The notes under the pieces were generated by a model. It had not been told where the DNA came from. It made no database searches and saw nothing but the letters and a program-made list of their open reading frames with translations. The position numbers and the translations under genes are program-made. 64,000 nt of DNA from Paraphaeosphaeria minitans (Eukaryota > Ascomycota > Dothideomycetes > Pleosporales > Didymosphaeriaceae): contig WJXW01000015.1 of assembly GCA_015832175.1 (NCBI GenBank), positions 62,001 to 126,000 of the forward strand, read 5' to 3'. Below, piece by piece: positions 1 through 12,169 of this stretch. Within the stretch, counting starts at the first letter, position 1. Each line of letters opens with the position of its first letter.

Positions 1-2600
1 GTAGAACCGCACTCGTTTGTAGAGAACCAATAATGGCAACATGGGTGGTGCAGGGCACTGCATTACCGTCAGATGCTTATTCTGACCGCAGTGCATCCTT
101 CGGATGCAGTCTCGCGCAATGGTATGTGGTGCAGGCCGCAGCACGTTGGCATGCGCCTAGGGCGACGTGGCATATCCTGCGGCACGTGAGCATGTCAACG
201 TAGCTGCAGTCATCACTTTACTGCTCACTGTGTGTGCGCATCGGACGTATCGCCACCGAAGCTGCTGCAAAGCACGGTGTCGTGCGCGCCGATACCTTCC
301 GGGAGGGAATCGATCGCCAAGCCATCAGCCTCAGCAACTGAGTGTGGAGGCCGGCATTTGCTATCATACGACAGTGATGGCGCCTTGGCATCAAGACACC
401 AGCAGCACGTCGCCGTGAATCTGCTTCAACCTGGTCATGGCAGCCCTCTGCTCCAGCGAACGCGCCACTGGAGCTCCCAAAGCTCATCAACCTGGTGCAT
501 AGTTGTCGGTAGCGCCATCGCGAGTGGCTTTAACTTGGCAGATCTGACTGTTGCGGCGGCTCCCCTGTTTGGTTGAGCATCCTTAGGCTTCCCATCCTGT
601 GGGGTCCGGATGACAGATACAAAGGGCCCGAGACGGTGACGTCACCTCCCGTGAACAGCTGCACGTTCTGTTGCCTCAAGCGCCTTCATTGTACGGCAGG
701 AAGGAAAATTCTGAGACGACGGTCTGTGCCTCCAGCTTGCCCGAGAGTCGAGCACAGTGAACCCTAAACAGCATTGGATACATCGGGTGCATATGATCCA
801 TCATGACCACGGCTATGACTCTTCGACTATGCCTAGCTAAGCTTCTGTGCTCGATCAGCGCATAGTTGATGCATAGTAAGCCTCGAGTGATGCCAGGCAA
901 TAGAGTTTGCTGTGGCCGGCCACATGATCCAACAACCTGCCTTCGTCTTGCATTCCTGTTTTTCATCGATGCGGCTGATCAAAGAGCAACTTTGTGCTCT
1001 CGGCACCGGTGCCTGCTTCTGGTGCTTTAATTTCATGCGTAATTCAACCTCACCAGCATCATCTCTTGCTCGCATTGGCTCTCGATCAGGCTCTTGATCG
1101 CGAATGCATGCACTGGTCTCCTGCAAACCTCGACTTCAAGGTCATGGAAAGCTTGCCAATATCCCACGATCTGCTTACCGTGCGCCATCGTAGGAAGTGC
1201 TACCTTTCGACTATCCTGATTACGTCGGTCGTTACACCATGTAGAGAGCGTCTTGTAGGGCTACGGATACATAACGACTCACCAGGTGCGATTTAGCGAA
1301 TCAACTTCCAATTGGTAACACTCCCATGCCTTCCGGAACTGGATCCAAACCTATCCTGAGTAAGCGGCCGCGGCCACGGCCAGTGAGAGTTGCCTGTTAC
1401 GGCGTGTGGTTTGGGGCTGCACATCGCACTACAGCACCAAGTCGCGAGGAAACAGCAATCGCCGACGACGAATGCATCTTCCGCTTCGACGAGGAACTTG
1501 TACAAAAATGGTCCTGCACAGGCCAGAGCACTTCTACGGCCGCACTCAAAAGCACCCATTCTTCCGGTTCGAAATCACCTGCAGTTTTGTGCAAGACAGA
1601 GGATGGGAAACAAGGGGCCTCGTTGAAGCCTGGTCATAATCATATGGGCATGTCAGATTCTACGAGGGAGAATTGATGAATCAAGCTCACTTTACCTGGT
1701 GTTTCGCAGAGTTGGGAAACGAAGATGTTCCAATGGCATGGCACCCAGGCCTGATTGAGATGCCAGCTCTCGAAACATGAGTTTGGTGTATGGAAAGATG
1801 AAGATCCCTGTTCATTTTTCTCGATTCTAGCATCTCCTGTGCATGATGTCCTCAGTGAGGTGGTTAGCTCTGGCCTAATAGCTCTGCAACTAGCATTAGT
1901 CCATCTTAGAATCAATTGTCATGTTCTAGATGTCAAAAACGATGTCTGTACTCCATGTTGTCATGAATATATGTGGTAGAGGATATCACAAGTTGTCGCT
2001 ATGAGAAGTCCTTTCATCCTGATTGTGGGCGACGTAATTTTTGCAATCTCGCATGCAGTATACTCCGCTATACAATCCTAGTAATCACATGTATATAGTT
2101 GTCAAGTGACAGCACAGATCCACAACGAATTCGGTAATCAGACTGTGCTTCGATTCTCCCATTGCTGTTTTCCATCATGAAAATTGTATGCAGGCTCTTC
2201 CTATCATGGGTGCATAGACCACAAAGTCATGTGGTGTGTCATGAAATAAATGCTGTATAGACCGTGCACCTGCAACATCCAAATTAACGTGGGTCAAACT
2301 TACAAGCCGATTGATCAAGATTTCGAAACGGGAACAGTGTGTGACGTAAAGTCCAAATTTTTGAAGGCAAGGATGCAGTTCAGCACGACATGGCTGCAGG
2401 AACGTAAAGCAGGGACGTTGCAGACACAAGAATGACAGAGTGAGAGTCCAAGGCGTTTGTGGGTTCCTTCGGTTCGGTATCGTTTTTCAGACAACGCATT
2501 GGGTGGCGCTTAGATGGATACCATATTCCAGGTCGATACAGGCAAGACGATTATTATTTTGAATGCAAGCCGTCTCCACCACCGGTATCCCTGCGATTTC
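1..2600. other. no recognised gene
   Basis: I see no reading frame with family-level similarity on either strand. The longest open stretch with a plausible ATG is 1326-1676 (+, 116 aa, Ser/Thr-rich C-terminal half); nothing in it is diagnostic. The stretch may be intergenic or badly decayed. Confidence 0.4.
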
Positions 2601-2604
2601 TTGC

Positions 2605-4722
2605 TCAATCCCCCATCATGGGTACCCAGGTGAAGAGGTGACCATCGGGACGATGGAATGGAATGAGATGTGGAAGCGGAAGTGCCTTCACGCTAGAAGA
2701 CCATTGAGAACCGGGGCTGTTGTTTCTGGAGCCTTCGTGTTTTTTGGACGGGCTTCGAGGTGGCGGTAGAAGGACTTGTACCGGACGAGTCGCCTCTGAG
2801 ACTGGGACTGGTGTCTGCTGACTTAGAGCAGGTTCGTCGGCAGAGTACGCAAGTCCATGGTTTTGGTTTACGATTGTCGTGCCTGTCCGATTGCAGAGTC
2901 TCGGAGAGACCAGTCCGTTCTTAGCGTACGGGGGGTGCATTACGCCAAGCTTCATGTCAGCACGTCCTGGCTCTGGAACAAGGCCTGCTATTACGCTTGT
3001 GCGCTGACTGCGTCGGGTCGACGGAGCGTCTGAGATATCCACGGATGCATCGCTCTTGTTGTCGGCGGGGCCTCTATCGTACTTGCGGAACATGAGCCAG
3101 AAGACGACCGTTGTGATAGCCATCCCGCCGGCTAACGACGCGTAGAAAATCACGAGGTTCGGGTCGTGAGCGAACGTTGTCAGTCCCATCGCGGACGCTG
3201 ATCCAACGCCCGCCATGAGTGGAAATATGGCCTGGACCATGGACTTCATATTCTTCGGAGCGTGGCTGTACGCGATCTCGAGCGCCGTGACGTAAGCCCA
3301 CGCCTCCCCCATGGCAATGAGAAAGAATACCGGTGCCTGGATCCAGACATTGATGTGGTTCGGCTCGCCATCTGCGGCGGAGCTGCATGCTCGCGGATGA
3401 TCGTAGCATGGGCCTGAAGCGTAGATGACTTTCTGTACCACTGCAGCGTATGACATCGAGGACACCACGAATCCGAACCCGATAGTGATGCGCGTGATCG
3501 GCTGAAGATATATATGGCGCTTGTGGAGCAGAGGGTAGATGAAATGATGTATGAAGGGCGTGAAGAGGATACAACCCACTTGGTTCATGGCCGGAAGCAT
3601 GTCGTTCGGGGTGCCGCTTGTTTCCATCTGCGCGGATTGTGATATCAAGTTGTTCTGCATCTGGTCAAAGCAGATTTAAAACACAACGAAAGCGAGCAGG
3701 ACACGGCATCCTTGCAGCGCTCGACAAAGTTCGCGAACCAGCTGGGCGCACCAGGGGACGATCTTGCGGCGATGCTCGAGTTGGTACTTAGGTTCAGCGC
3801 GGGCGAGTCGAAAACCATTCCGAGCAGTGCAGAGCAATATCCGGCTCGCCTGAGTGAAGACCTTTGCTTCATGCGGCACCCTTACGAAATATCCTCTTCC
3901 AGCTAGTAGCGTGAGGAGCGATATAGATACGAACCCGAAACACAGACCGTATGCCACTGCGAAGCCGACGTGCTCTTCCAGGGCTACGACCGCGAACCAG
4001 GATAGCGATCCCACGTTGCCTAGCCAATAGTTCAGACTATAGATGTATTCGATTGTGAGGACTCGATCCGTGAGCACCTCTTCTCCCGAAGCCAGTGTTT
4101 TGATGCGCGGTTCCGTCTCGGCATACTGATCAGCCAAGAATGCTGCCATGTTGGACTCGAACCCGCCCCCTCCCAAGGCCACACATACCATGGCTACGTT
4201 GAGGCCTGGTAGGCCCCAGCCTGCAGCAAGACTCGAAGGCAACGAACTGAGTGTGATCGCTGCGCAGCCCAGGTTGAAGAGCATCAAACAAACGAAGAGA
4301 GTTCTGTACCGGCCCAGACGAGAATCAGACAGGATAGCGAAAAACATCGGAGAAACATAGTAGGCGATGTAAAAGGCGCAGTATATGCGCGTAGCTTTCA
4401 CCTGGCCCAGGCCGAGTGCCCCAGGTGTATCTTCGTGAGTGAGCCGAGGAGGGTGTTGCATGTAGTTCTGCCACGGGGCCGTCCTAAGATGCGTTAGCCC
4501 GCATATGAATGATAGCTCAAAGCCCACTCACAAGCCCCAGAAGGCCGCTTTTCCCCAAAAACTGATTGAAGCGACTGTCCATAGGCGTACTGGAATGCTA
4601 TCCCGTACGCGACGTAGGCCTCCAGAGCCGTTTGAAGATAAAGACATTTCGGAAACGGAGGACCCCCCTGTCCGGAGCTTGCTCCCACTCTTCGCACCAC
4701 TTATTCCAGGGATACTTTCCAT
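2605..4722 (-). pseudogene. POT/PTR2 family proton-coupled oligopeptide transporter, one in-frame stop
   Basis: Members of this family are 12-TM plasma-membrane transporters importing di- and tripeptides with protons. Two exons are visible: 4532-4722 (ATG at 4722; upstream frame has no better ATG) and 2605-4483, joined by a 48-nt intron (4484-4531) with GTGAGT, a GCTAAC branch and TTAG. Splicing gives the family stretch WGLTAPWQNYMQ. Exon 2 shows the FAILSDSRLGRYRT signature, GGGGFESNMAAFLADQYAE, QMQNNLISQSAQM and the late TMs around IFPLMAGVGSASAMG. The frame is continuous over about 688 codons, normal to slightly long for the family, but TAA at 3676-3678 interrupts the TM just before CFDQMQNNL, where relatives usually have an aromatic residue. 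Both sides remain in the same frame, so only this one lesion is visible. It could be a recent pseudogene, a read-through case or an assembly error. Confidence 0.85.
4484..4531 (-). other. spliceosomal intron of the POT transporter
   Basis: Read on the minus strand it begins GTGAGT, has a GCTAAC branch site about 13 nt from the end and finishes TTAG. Removing it joins WG-L and TAPWQNYMQ in frame, matching the conserved N-terminal TM of the family. Confidence 0.85.
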
Positions 4723-4788
4723 GAAGATGAGCGTTAGGTACCGGGTGGCACGCGGTGAACTTGCACGATGTGAACTCGGCGTGCGCAC

Positions 4789-6650
4789 CGTCTTATCGAG
4801 CGCGAAATCTCCGAGGAATAACTTTTCTTGTTAAGCTTTCACCTATGCTGCGGCCCGAGCCCGTTTCTACTGATACTGGGGCTGTCAGACACCGGGCTGC
4901 GAGTACATGCTTCGTCGCATGGGACCGAAGGTCCTGGTGATAACCATCAGCAGTGTCATCAACACGGGCAAGATCCGCCGCATTCAGCGCTTCCAGCAGC
5001 GTCAACAGTAGCATTTCCAGTCATTCAGACTGAACCGAGATCCAATGGCAACAATTGGTGTGGGAAGCTCATCGGAATGGTCTCAACGTTGGAACGCACC
5101 TCTATTCTGCGCAGAGTTAGAGGAAATGAACAGCATCCCGATGGGACCCCGCAGGTCTCGAGAGAGCCTTCCGGGACAACAGAACTGGAGGCCCCGAAGT
5201 CGTGTGGTCACATGAGAACACTAGATGTGCCCACATGTCAAACTAGACCCAGGCGCTTCTCGACGGAGGTTCCTAGCTACAGTGCTGATCCCCAACGCAT
5301 CATTAATTTCGTGCGCAATTATAAAAGGCTGAGGTGAATAACAATTCAGTACTCATTATTGCCTTAAGCCGAACGACTGTGCCATACGTCGGCAATCAAG
5401 AATGTGCATCGGCTGACATATACGTTTCGCATGGCCTATGCGCGGCTGACGGATAAAAGTCTCACAAGTGTTTACCTACGCTGAAGATGCACGCCGTTGA
5501 TACTTCGTGGCCAAAATAAGTAGCATAAGAGTAGAGGAGTCTGCTAAGTCCTTAATCCCCCTAACAGTTTCTGCAACGCCTGCACCACCATGCCCATGTT
5601 CTTCGCCCTCTCCGTCGTTCTCGGTATGAGATCGTCTTTCTTCTTCTGGACGCAAACTGACAGCATGTAGTATCTGTGCTTCTCGAAAGCTTGAAATGCC
5701 ATACGGACTTGGAGTTCGTTGTGTCTGGCGCAGGTTGCATCGGCAAAAAGCTGACCAGTGCTAGGATTACGCCGGAAATCTTCACGGATTCCACACCGAT
5801 AAAACATCTCATCGGATGCTATTTGGGAATGGGAAAGTTTCTTCTCAAATGTCTGAAACTATTAATGGAAGGATTGCCGAACAGAAGGGTCCGACATGGA
5901 ACGGAGGGACGACTCCAGTCAGACGCCAGCTAGCCTAGTCTGGAATCAGCCGTGGAAGTTGGGAGGTGAGGGGTCAACGCCAGATTGTAGGACTCGAAGG
6001 AACGTTTTCCGCATTATGAAGAGGTAATGGGGCCACAGCGAAGTGATCAGGGATAAGGGGATTATTCGCTGGATGCTGTACAACCAGAACCACATGACGT
6101 TGTGCATGTCAGCTTCCCCGTCCTCACTATCTCGGGCGATATTTCTCGGCTCTCAGCTACAGCTCGAAAATTTCCTCTCCAGATGAACAGACGTTGCTGA
6201 ATGGCAGCCGATCCCACGCCATTGCTATTAGAAGTCTATGGGCCTTGGCTTGTTTAGACACAATGTGGACCTATAGTCAGATGCATCGGTATCCATTGGG
6301 ATGCAAGTCCGGTGTGAGCAATTGAAATACTCTCTGCGGTAGGACACGCCTCTGGAGCCGACACTTGTTTCAGATCCCGACATCACTCAGCGATGTAGGC
6401 TGGATGGCGATCTTGCTCTCTGTGCGATGCTGTAGCGTTACATGCTGACCTTTCTTTAGACATCACGAGGCAAAGATGATGCTTTCAATGACGGAATTGT
6501 CGAGGCGGTTTCCAGTAAACAATGTGACTACAATCATTTCTCTCGCAATCTGTCATGGACTCTAAAGCTGCGTTTCACCTTATTTTCTGCAAGCAATGGT
6601 CTAGTCCAACGTTCATTATATTATTCCTCATAAATCAGCTTTATTCTCGC
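4789..6650. other. mostly non-coding; possible minus-strand fragment 5544-5840
   Basis: No family-level match. On the minus strand, 5840 to 5544 reads about 90 codons (FEKKL...DEMFYRCGIRE...LLGGLRT) with natural-looking composition and a possible 3' splice site TTTCAG just upstream near 5853. It may be the last exon of an unknown gene. I cannot name it and see no clear upstream exon. Confidence 0.3.
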
Positions 6651-6654
6651 ACAT

Positions 6655-6661
6655 TATAAAG
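6655..6661 (+). promoter_or_regulatory. TATA-like box
   Basis: TATAAAG lies 19 nt upstream of the ATG at 6680. The spacing is short for a TATA box serving that ATG, so either the transcript starts very close to the ATG or a downstream ATG is used. Confidence 0.3.
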
Positions 6662-6679
6662 GTAGCTCTCTGCACCCGG

Positions 6680-7420
6680 ATGCTGACCAGTCTTGTTGCC
6701 CGCCCTACTCACCGAACCCCCTGGCACTTGGAGCCTCCTTCATTCGCCGTGGCCTCCCAATGTCTTACCCGGACGGCCAAATCGCGTGTGGCAGCGTTTG
6801 ACAAAACTTTACCCAGAGGTCAGGTCAAAGAGTCCTCTCTGCTCTGTCTTCCGGCAGAGCTCAGGAGTCTGGTTTGGATGCACACCTTGGGCGGGATGGT
6901 CTTTGAAGTGCACTGCTGGGTCAGCTACGGTGTCAACAGTTTTGCAACTAGAATTCTCAACCGACAGAAGAACTTCCTAAGTCTTCTCAGAACGTGCCGG
7001 CGGATCCATGCGGAAGCGAGGCTAATCCCGTTCATGTTCAACGCTTTCCGCATCAAGAGCGAGCAAGGACTCCATGCCTTTGTGGATACATTTGAGGCAG
7101 CGAAGCGAGAAGCGATCGCTGAGATACATCTGGTTACTTGGAGGGCTGTGCACATGGTGGAGAGGTTGAGCGACATTCCCCAGCCCGTTCCCGATAACCT
7201 GGCCCTCGCGCAACTTCCTGGGCTCAGAAAACTCTGCGTCGACGTTCGAATAAAATCCAACTGTAGGGATTGCAAACGAGGCCGCTGCGACAGGTGTGAT
7301 CCAGAGCTTGGGCTACTGGAAAAGCATTTGATGGAATACGTGGAGAAAGGAGATGAACGCATAGAGCTTGTATTGAAGCGCACGTGTTATGCATCAGTGG
7401 CTGCACTGCAAGTACTTTGA
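6680..7420 (+). CDS. fungal LPAELR-type domain protein (DUF7730/2EXR-like)
   Basis: A 246-aa intact single-exon protein. Residues about 55-110 carry the pattern LLCLPAELRSLVWMHTLGG followed by FLSLLRTCRRIHAEARLIPF and a short FRIKSEQ strand, the layout of the large F-box-like DUF7730/2EXR families expanded in dothideomycetes. The family has no assigned biochemical role. The C-terminal half contains a Cys cluster (NCRDCKRGRCDRCDP, about residues 209-223) that could bind a metal, which is not a usual feature of the family as I know it. No signal peptide or TM is seen. The ATG at 6680 is the first in frame; a second start is not excluded. Neighbours on both sides are unrelated. Confidence 0.7.
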   Translation: MLTSLVARPTHRTPWHLEPPSFAVASQCLTRTAKSRVAAFDKTLPRGQVKESSLLCLPAELRSLVWMHTLGGMVFEVHCWVSYGVNSFATRILNRQKNFLSLLRTCRRIHAEARLIPFMFNAFRIKSEQGLHAFVDTFEAAKREAIAEIHLVTWRAVHMVERLSDIPQPVPDNLALAQLPGLRKLCVDVRIKSNCRDCKRGRCDRCDPELGLLEKHLMEYVEKGDERIELVLKRTCYASVAALQVL

Positions 7421-8156
7421 ACGTACGACACCACATCCATAGGTTGTAGCAGTCGGTCGGTGTTCGGTGCACGGCAACATTAACTCATTGACATGTCCCC
7501 CCTGATACGTTTTGTTCACTACATGCGAACCCTGTTGGCGAGTCGTCTTTTGTTCTCATTCTGTGTACACCATCTATGATTAGACAGATACTGGTGACCG
7601 GTCATATGCTGACAATTCTTTTCTATGATGACTCGAGTGATCACGGTGAAAGTGTTCAACCTAGAACTCGCCTCAGAAGCATCTTTGATTCCAAGGAAAT
7701 TTCGACTGAGTTTAGTACATATGGAACTACCGGTCCGGCAAGGCTGGGTATCATTCTCGAAATGAGACGACGTTCGAAGTAAACCTCCTACTGTGCAACG
7801 TCCATCGATCAAGAACGGCCGGATATCCTTTGTCGGAACACAAATCACGCGTAATGCGCCCAGATAAGCATCCGAACTTCCATCAGCCAGTGATAGGCTT
7901 ACTCGAAACCCCACAGACCATACCCGCAGGCATGATGTGAACGTATGCGATGATGAAAAACACAATACACCGCTGCGTATGGCTCAGGATCCAGCTCCAC
8001 ATTTTAGCGATGGACAGATAGATTCTACTGACGCGCTCTGGTCTTCATGTGAGCGTGTTGTCGCTGGCTCTACGCTGAGTACTGAAATCTGCTGATCCAC
8101 AAACAAAGTGCGTCGTGAGCCAGCCCTTTCGTTATAAGGAGTAATATCATAACAAC
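7421..8156. other. no recognised gene
   Basis: A minus-strand open frame (7965-7519, 148 codons) is present but shows no family pattern and overlaps the probable upstream region of the 8157 gene. I treat the stretch as intergenic. Confidence 0.35.
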
Positions 8157-9530
8157 ATGTTACGTGCTCTTTTTGCCTGGAACGTGTTGACTGTTCGCGC
8201 CAAGATGCTAGCCATTTTTGAATTTGATCCCAAGCCGTGGGAGCAGCATTGGAACGCTGTGGCCGCGCTACGCCATACCATAGAAGAAACAGCTCGAATA
8301 CGTGCAGACAGCAGCTTCCGTGCCCCAAAGGCAGCTTACAATGCTCCTAGTGATATCCCAGGCTTCGATAAGATAGTACAACTTGACTTCGATACCTCAA
8401 CCGCTTGGGTCGAGCCCAACGTAACCATGCGGACACTCGTACAAGCGACCCTCGACCATGGACTGGTTCCAGCAGTCGTCGCTGCTTCTGAAACAGTATC
8501 TGTCGCGGATGCATTTGCCGCAACGACGACGGAGTCCTCCTCGTTTACGTTTGGCACTTTTGATTGCACGGTGCTATCGATGGAGATGATCCTAAGTAAC
8601 GGGCAGTACGTGATGGCAAGAACCGATGACCGAAAAACAGCGGACTTGTTGTGGGGAAGTGCTGGGGCTCTGCATAGTCTGGGGCTAACGACGTTGTTGG
8701 AGATAGTGCTGATCCCAGCAGGTGAGTATGTGGAGATTATGTATTCGCCTATATCTTCCATCTCTGAAGCGAGGTGCATGATGGATCGGATAGAGCGAGG
8801 CCATTCGGGGCCACACTTGTCGATGATGGACTTATCGAAGGACTTCGTGGAAATCATCATGTTCGGTTCGTCCTCAGGCCTCGCGATCATCGGCCGGTTC
8901 ACACCGACGACAGGACGTGCATGTGTTCTTCAATCACTGAAAGGCAACAGTTTCTCGCGACATGCGCGCTCCGTCTGGCGTGATTTGAGGTTTGCCCACA
9001 AGCGGCGGGTCGAACTTCTGCCTGTAATGGAATATCTGTTTCGGCATGATAATCGGCGCCGTCCAGCATGCGGGAAGCGACGCTCACGGGACCAGAAAAG
9101 CAATGCCAACTTCGGAGATGAAGCATGTTCGTTGGTGATGCAAGATATTGCACTACCCGCTGAAGCCACAGAAGCGCACATCCGCAATTTTCATGAAGCC
9201 CAAGGCGTCTGGCCAATACGGATGTACCCCATCAGGTCTCCAGAATCATTAGGCAGGTGCAGCTTCGGCACCGGTGTTAGGTTTGAGCATATGTTTTGGA
9301 ACATTCGTTTCTACAGTCCGAGCGCTGCTTGCGATGGCGCGATGGAGCGGCGGCTACGAATCGCACACGGGTTCAGATACTTGCATTGTCGCGCGCCCTG
9401 CAGTTAAGAAACGGTGTGGGTCTTCCACAACGATCGGTGGTACGGCACACTGCGATCGCGATGGAAGGCGCAAGGTCTCCCCGACGTAGGCACGAGGCTT
9501 CGCACCGCGCGGCCTCTGACTTGCACGTAG
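8157..9530 (+). pseudogene. DHCR24-like FAD-binding reductase, internal stop
   Basis: Related to the delta(24)-sterol reductase (DHCR24) group of FAD-linked enzymes. Diagnostic stretches are FDKIVQLDFDTSTAWVEPNV, ESSSFTFGTFDCTVLSMEM, HSLGLTTLLEIVLIPAGEYVE, VMQDIALPAE and, after the stop, VWVFHNDRWYGTLRSRW with GLPDV. TAA at 9405-9407 interrupts a frame that then stays open to TAG at 9528-9530, so the C-terminus remains in frame. Two more signs of decay: the glycine-rich FAD loop that relatives have before ESSS (GGG..GTSG) reads ADAFAATTT, and the stretch about 9050-9125 (RRRPACGKRRSRDQ) does not resemble the family, suggesting local rearrangement. The start could be ATG 8157 or 8205. A functional enzyme is unlikely. 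Confidence 0.75.
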
Positions 9531-10165
9531 TGTGTGACATGCCAAAAGGCTCATGTATTGTGATAGTGTCTTGAAGGAAAAGCTCCGCTATACCCATTGC
9601 CTGTACTGTTTGATTACTACCTCGCCCCCCTCTGGAAAAGAAGCATGTGTAGATTGACTGGATACGCTGACTTATTTATTCCATAGCTTGCTATCACATC
9701 GCTCTATCATTCCCTCCCAAAGAATGGAAAGACCGGTGTTGAACAGATTGCTGACCGTGTGAGGATGAGTGAACGATGATTGGAGTGTTCAGCTGTAAGC
9801 TCCCCCACAAGCTCACAGGATGTAAGTGATGACAACTCTCACCGTGCAGAATCGCTGTGGTATCATCCATCCGTCTACGGAACGATTTAGCGTAGTCAGC
9901 ACGATAATAAAATGTTCTCGTGCTGCCCACGCTAGCTCACCGCCCGGAGTGCACTCCCTCATTCTTCACAAGAAGCATATCCGGCTGTCGTTTCACGCAT
10001 CCTCATAGATTGTTCATACGAGTCTTATCGTCAAAAATCTCTCGGTCTACCTTCACTGGTTGACGTACCCCCATGACACAGTACGAAACAATGCTGGTCC
10101 CGGCCATGCAATTGATCAGAGTATTGTGACCGATTGACAGTGTTCGGATACACTAACTTTGTTAG
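9531..10165. other. no recognised gene
   Basis: Nothing with coding character or repeat structure was recognised here. Confidence 0.4.
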
Positions 10166-12169
10166 CATTGTATTGAAACCTGGCTGGACCGATGCGATGA
10201 ACCTGAATTCAGAGACCTTTTAGCTCTATTGGACGCACTGGACGTATTGAAAACGGCCACCGTACAGAGAATTCTGGACTTGCGGGAATATTCTACAGCC
10301 CAGGTGCAGTCAAACCATGCCATATATGACTCTGCTCTATTTTGTGCGAACGTGAACGAGGAGACGGCCTATTCAGGCTTTATAAATCAAGAGCCACAAT
10401 ACTGTAATGATACCAATCCTCTTGAACGTGGGAGTGCGAGAGCTTTGGCTATCTCATCACCCGAGTCACCAAGGCGCGCTGCCGAGCAAATGGATGACTG
10501 CGAACTAGAAGATGGCGAGCCTGGATTCTTTGATGAAGCTTTCGGAGGCATGATCTCTGAACCCGTGTATCCAGACTCCCAAGTAAGCCGGTTCGACTCT
10601 GCAACGAACAGTCAGGCGTCAGAGCCACCCATGAGAGGTCAAATACATGAGCGCGGACGCCATAGCTACGCAGATGATCCAGCATTTCAGCACTACTTAG
10701 ATCTTGCATGCTGCTCGGACTTCCGCCTCCCGCATGATCCCCTAGTCTACCTGAATCGCACCCAGGTGTCACAGCTTCTTCTGCCTTAGATTGAAGAAAT
10801 CCCTCTTTCAGTCCATTTGATCCGTGGACTACTCTACACACTACTTCCTGCACCGCTACAGATTCTAGAGTTGAACTGGGGAAACTGTGCCCAGGGTCTC
10901 TTAGCATGCACGGAATCCGCTGAGAACTTTGCAGCAATCATAGTGCAGCGTATCAATACGCGGCCACTCCTTATACTAGGTGACGTGACGACGCGCACGA
11001 TTTTCGTCATCGCGAGTGAAACAGAGCATCCGGACCTCCTGGGTGTCATTGAATCCTCACTTGATTCGTGGAAGAGTGTCTGCATTGATGTCAGTCACCC
11101 AATGTACTCGCTCCACCGTCACTAACTGAGCCCGCAAGTTGTGGGGCCACAGCTAGACCACGCATTACTCTCGGTCCATATCGCGGAGGCTTGCTTTGGG
11201 CACCTTTTACCCATCACCGATGTCCCCGCTTCGCGTGCGTTACGCTTACGTTTTCTAGGGGAACTAGTAGCGCCTTATGAGCGTGAGTCTGTCCTTGAGC
11301 GGTGCGGGTTCCCCGGTAAGATAGCGCCCTTGCAGAACGTAGATACAAGAGTGATCGCGGCACGTCTGCCGTCGGGACCCCATGGTAAACTATTTCACAT
11401 TCCAAATCTCGTCAATTTCGACACGGGTACTCTAACCAAAGCATTCCTCGAGAGACCTCCCGAGCTTAGCAGTAGACGCTGTCTACGGATCGTGCAGTAC
11501 GTGAACGCAATTGGGTCGCCTCATGTATTGCAATCGATCCAGTCAGCTCTTGATAGACGACCCCAGGAGGAAACAGTTCAGGCCGTAGATGAACCCATTT
11601 TCGAGAGACTCATCCACATACACCTGTACTTGGGCGGTTTGGAGAGCCAGGATCATCTTTTGGTTGCCAGACACCGCTACATCAAGTACTGCTACTTTGA
11701 AACGTACTGGCTTGCTGTACGAGAACTACAACAAAGAAAATGGAGCGGTCGTCGAGAACGGAAGAGAATGGACGCATTGAAACTTACCGCAAGCTATAAG
11801 CAAGGCCTATATGAGGGACCATTCCCGACGTCACGCACCGATGGCATTCCTGAGACCACTCAAAAGCTTAGTCATACGGAAAAGAAAGGAAGGGCGGCAG
11901 ATATAGTGAAGGGTGAGATTGTTCGGAAGGTCGCAAACGTCTACAAATATGACGAAAAGCGAATCCGAGCAGACATCAATAGGTACATTCGAGAAGGCGA
12001 AATGCTGCACAAGATCCTGCAGGGTACCGTACGTGTGAACCCGGGCTTGTTGGTGCTCTTCCCCAGCCGGGAATTGCACCCGCCTTCGCTAGATATTGAC
12101 CAGTTTGCACTTGACCTCGAGCACAATGAGCGAAACAGACTCGCCAAGCCCCTCGCACTGAAAGAGTAA
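10166..12169 (+). pseudogene. long unknown frame with two in-frame stops
   Basis: From the TAG at 10163-10165 to the TAA ending at 12169 one frame runs about 668 codons, interrupted only by TAG 10787-10789 and TAA 11123-11125. Codons on both sides read like one protein (SQLLLP/IEEIPLSVHLIRG and MYSLHRH/LSPQVVGPQLDH). The C-terminal third is basic, with KKGRAADIVKGEIVRKVANV. I do not recognise the family; no TM or signal peptide is seen. No ATG occurs in frame until about 10490, so an upstream exon or lost start is likely. The two stops are probably lesions of a formerly intact gene of unknown role. Confidence 0.55.

Noticed and set aside
3640..3680. A short intron hiding the TAA in the POT gene
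   Set aside because: Any GT-AG pair here would delete residues matching the conserved helix, and the closest pair is only about 24 nt apart.
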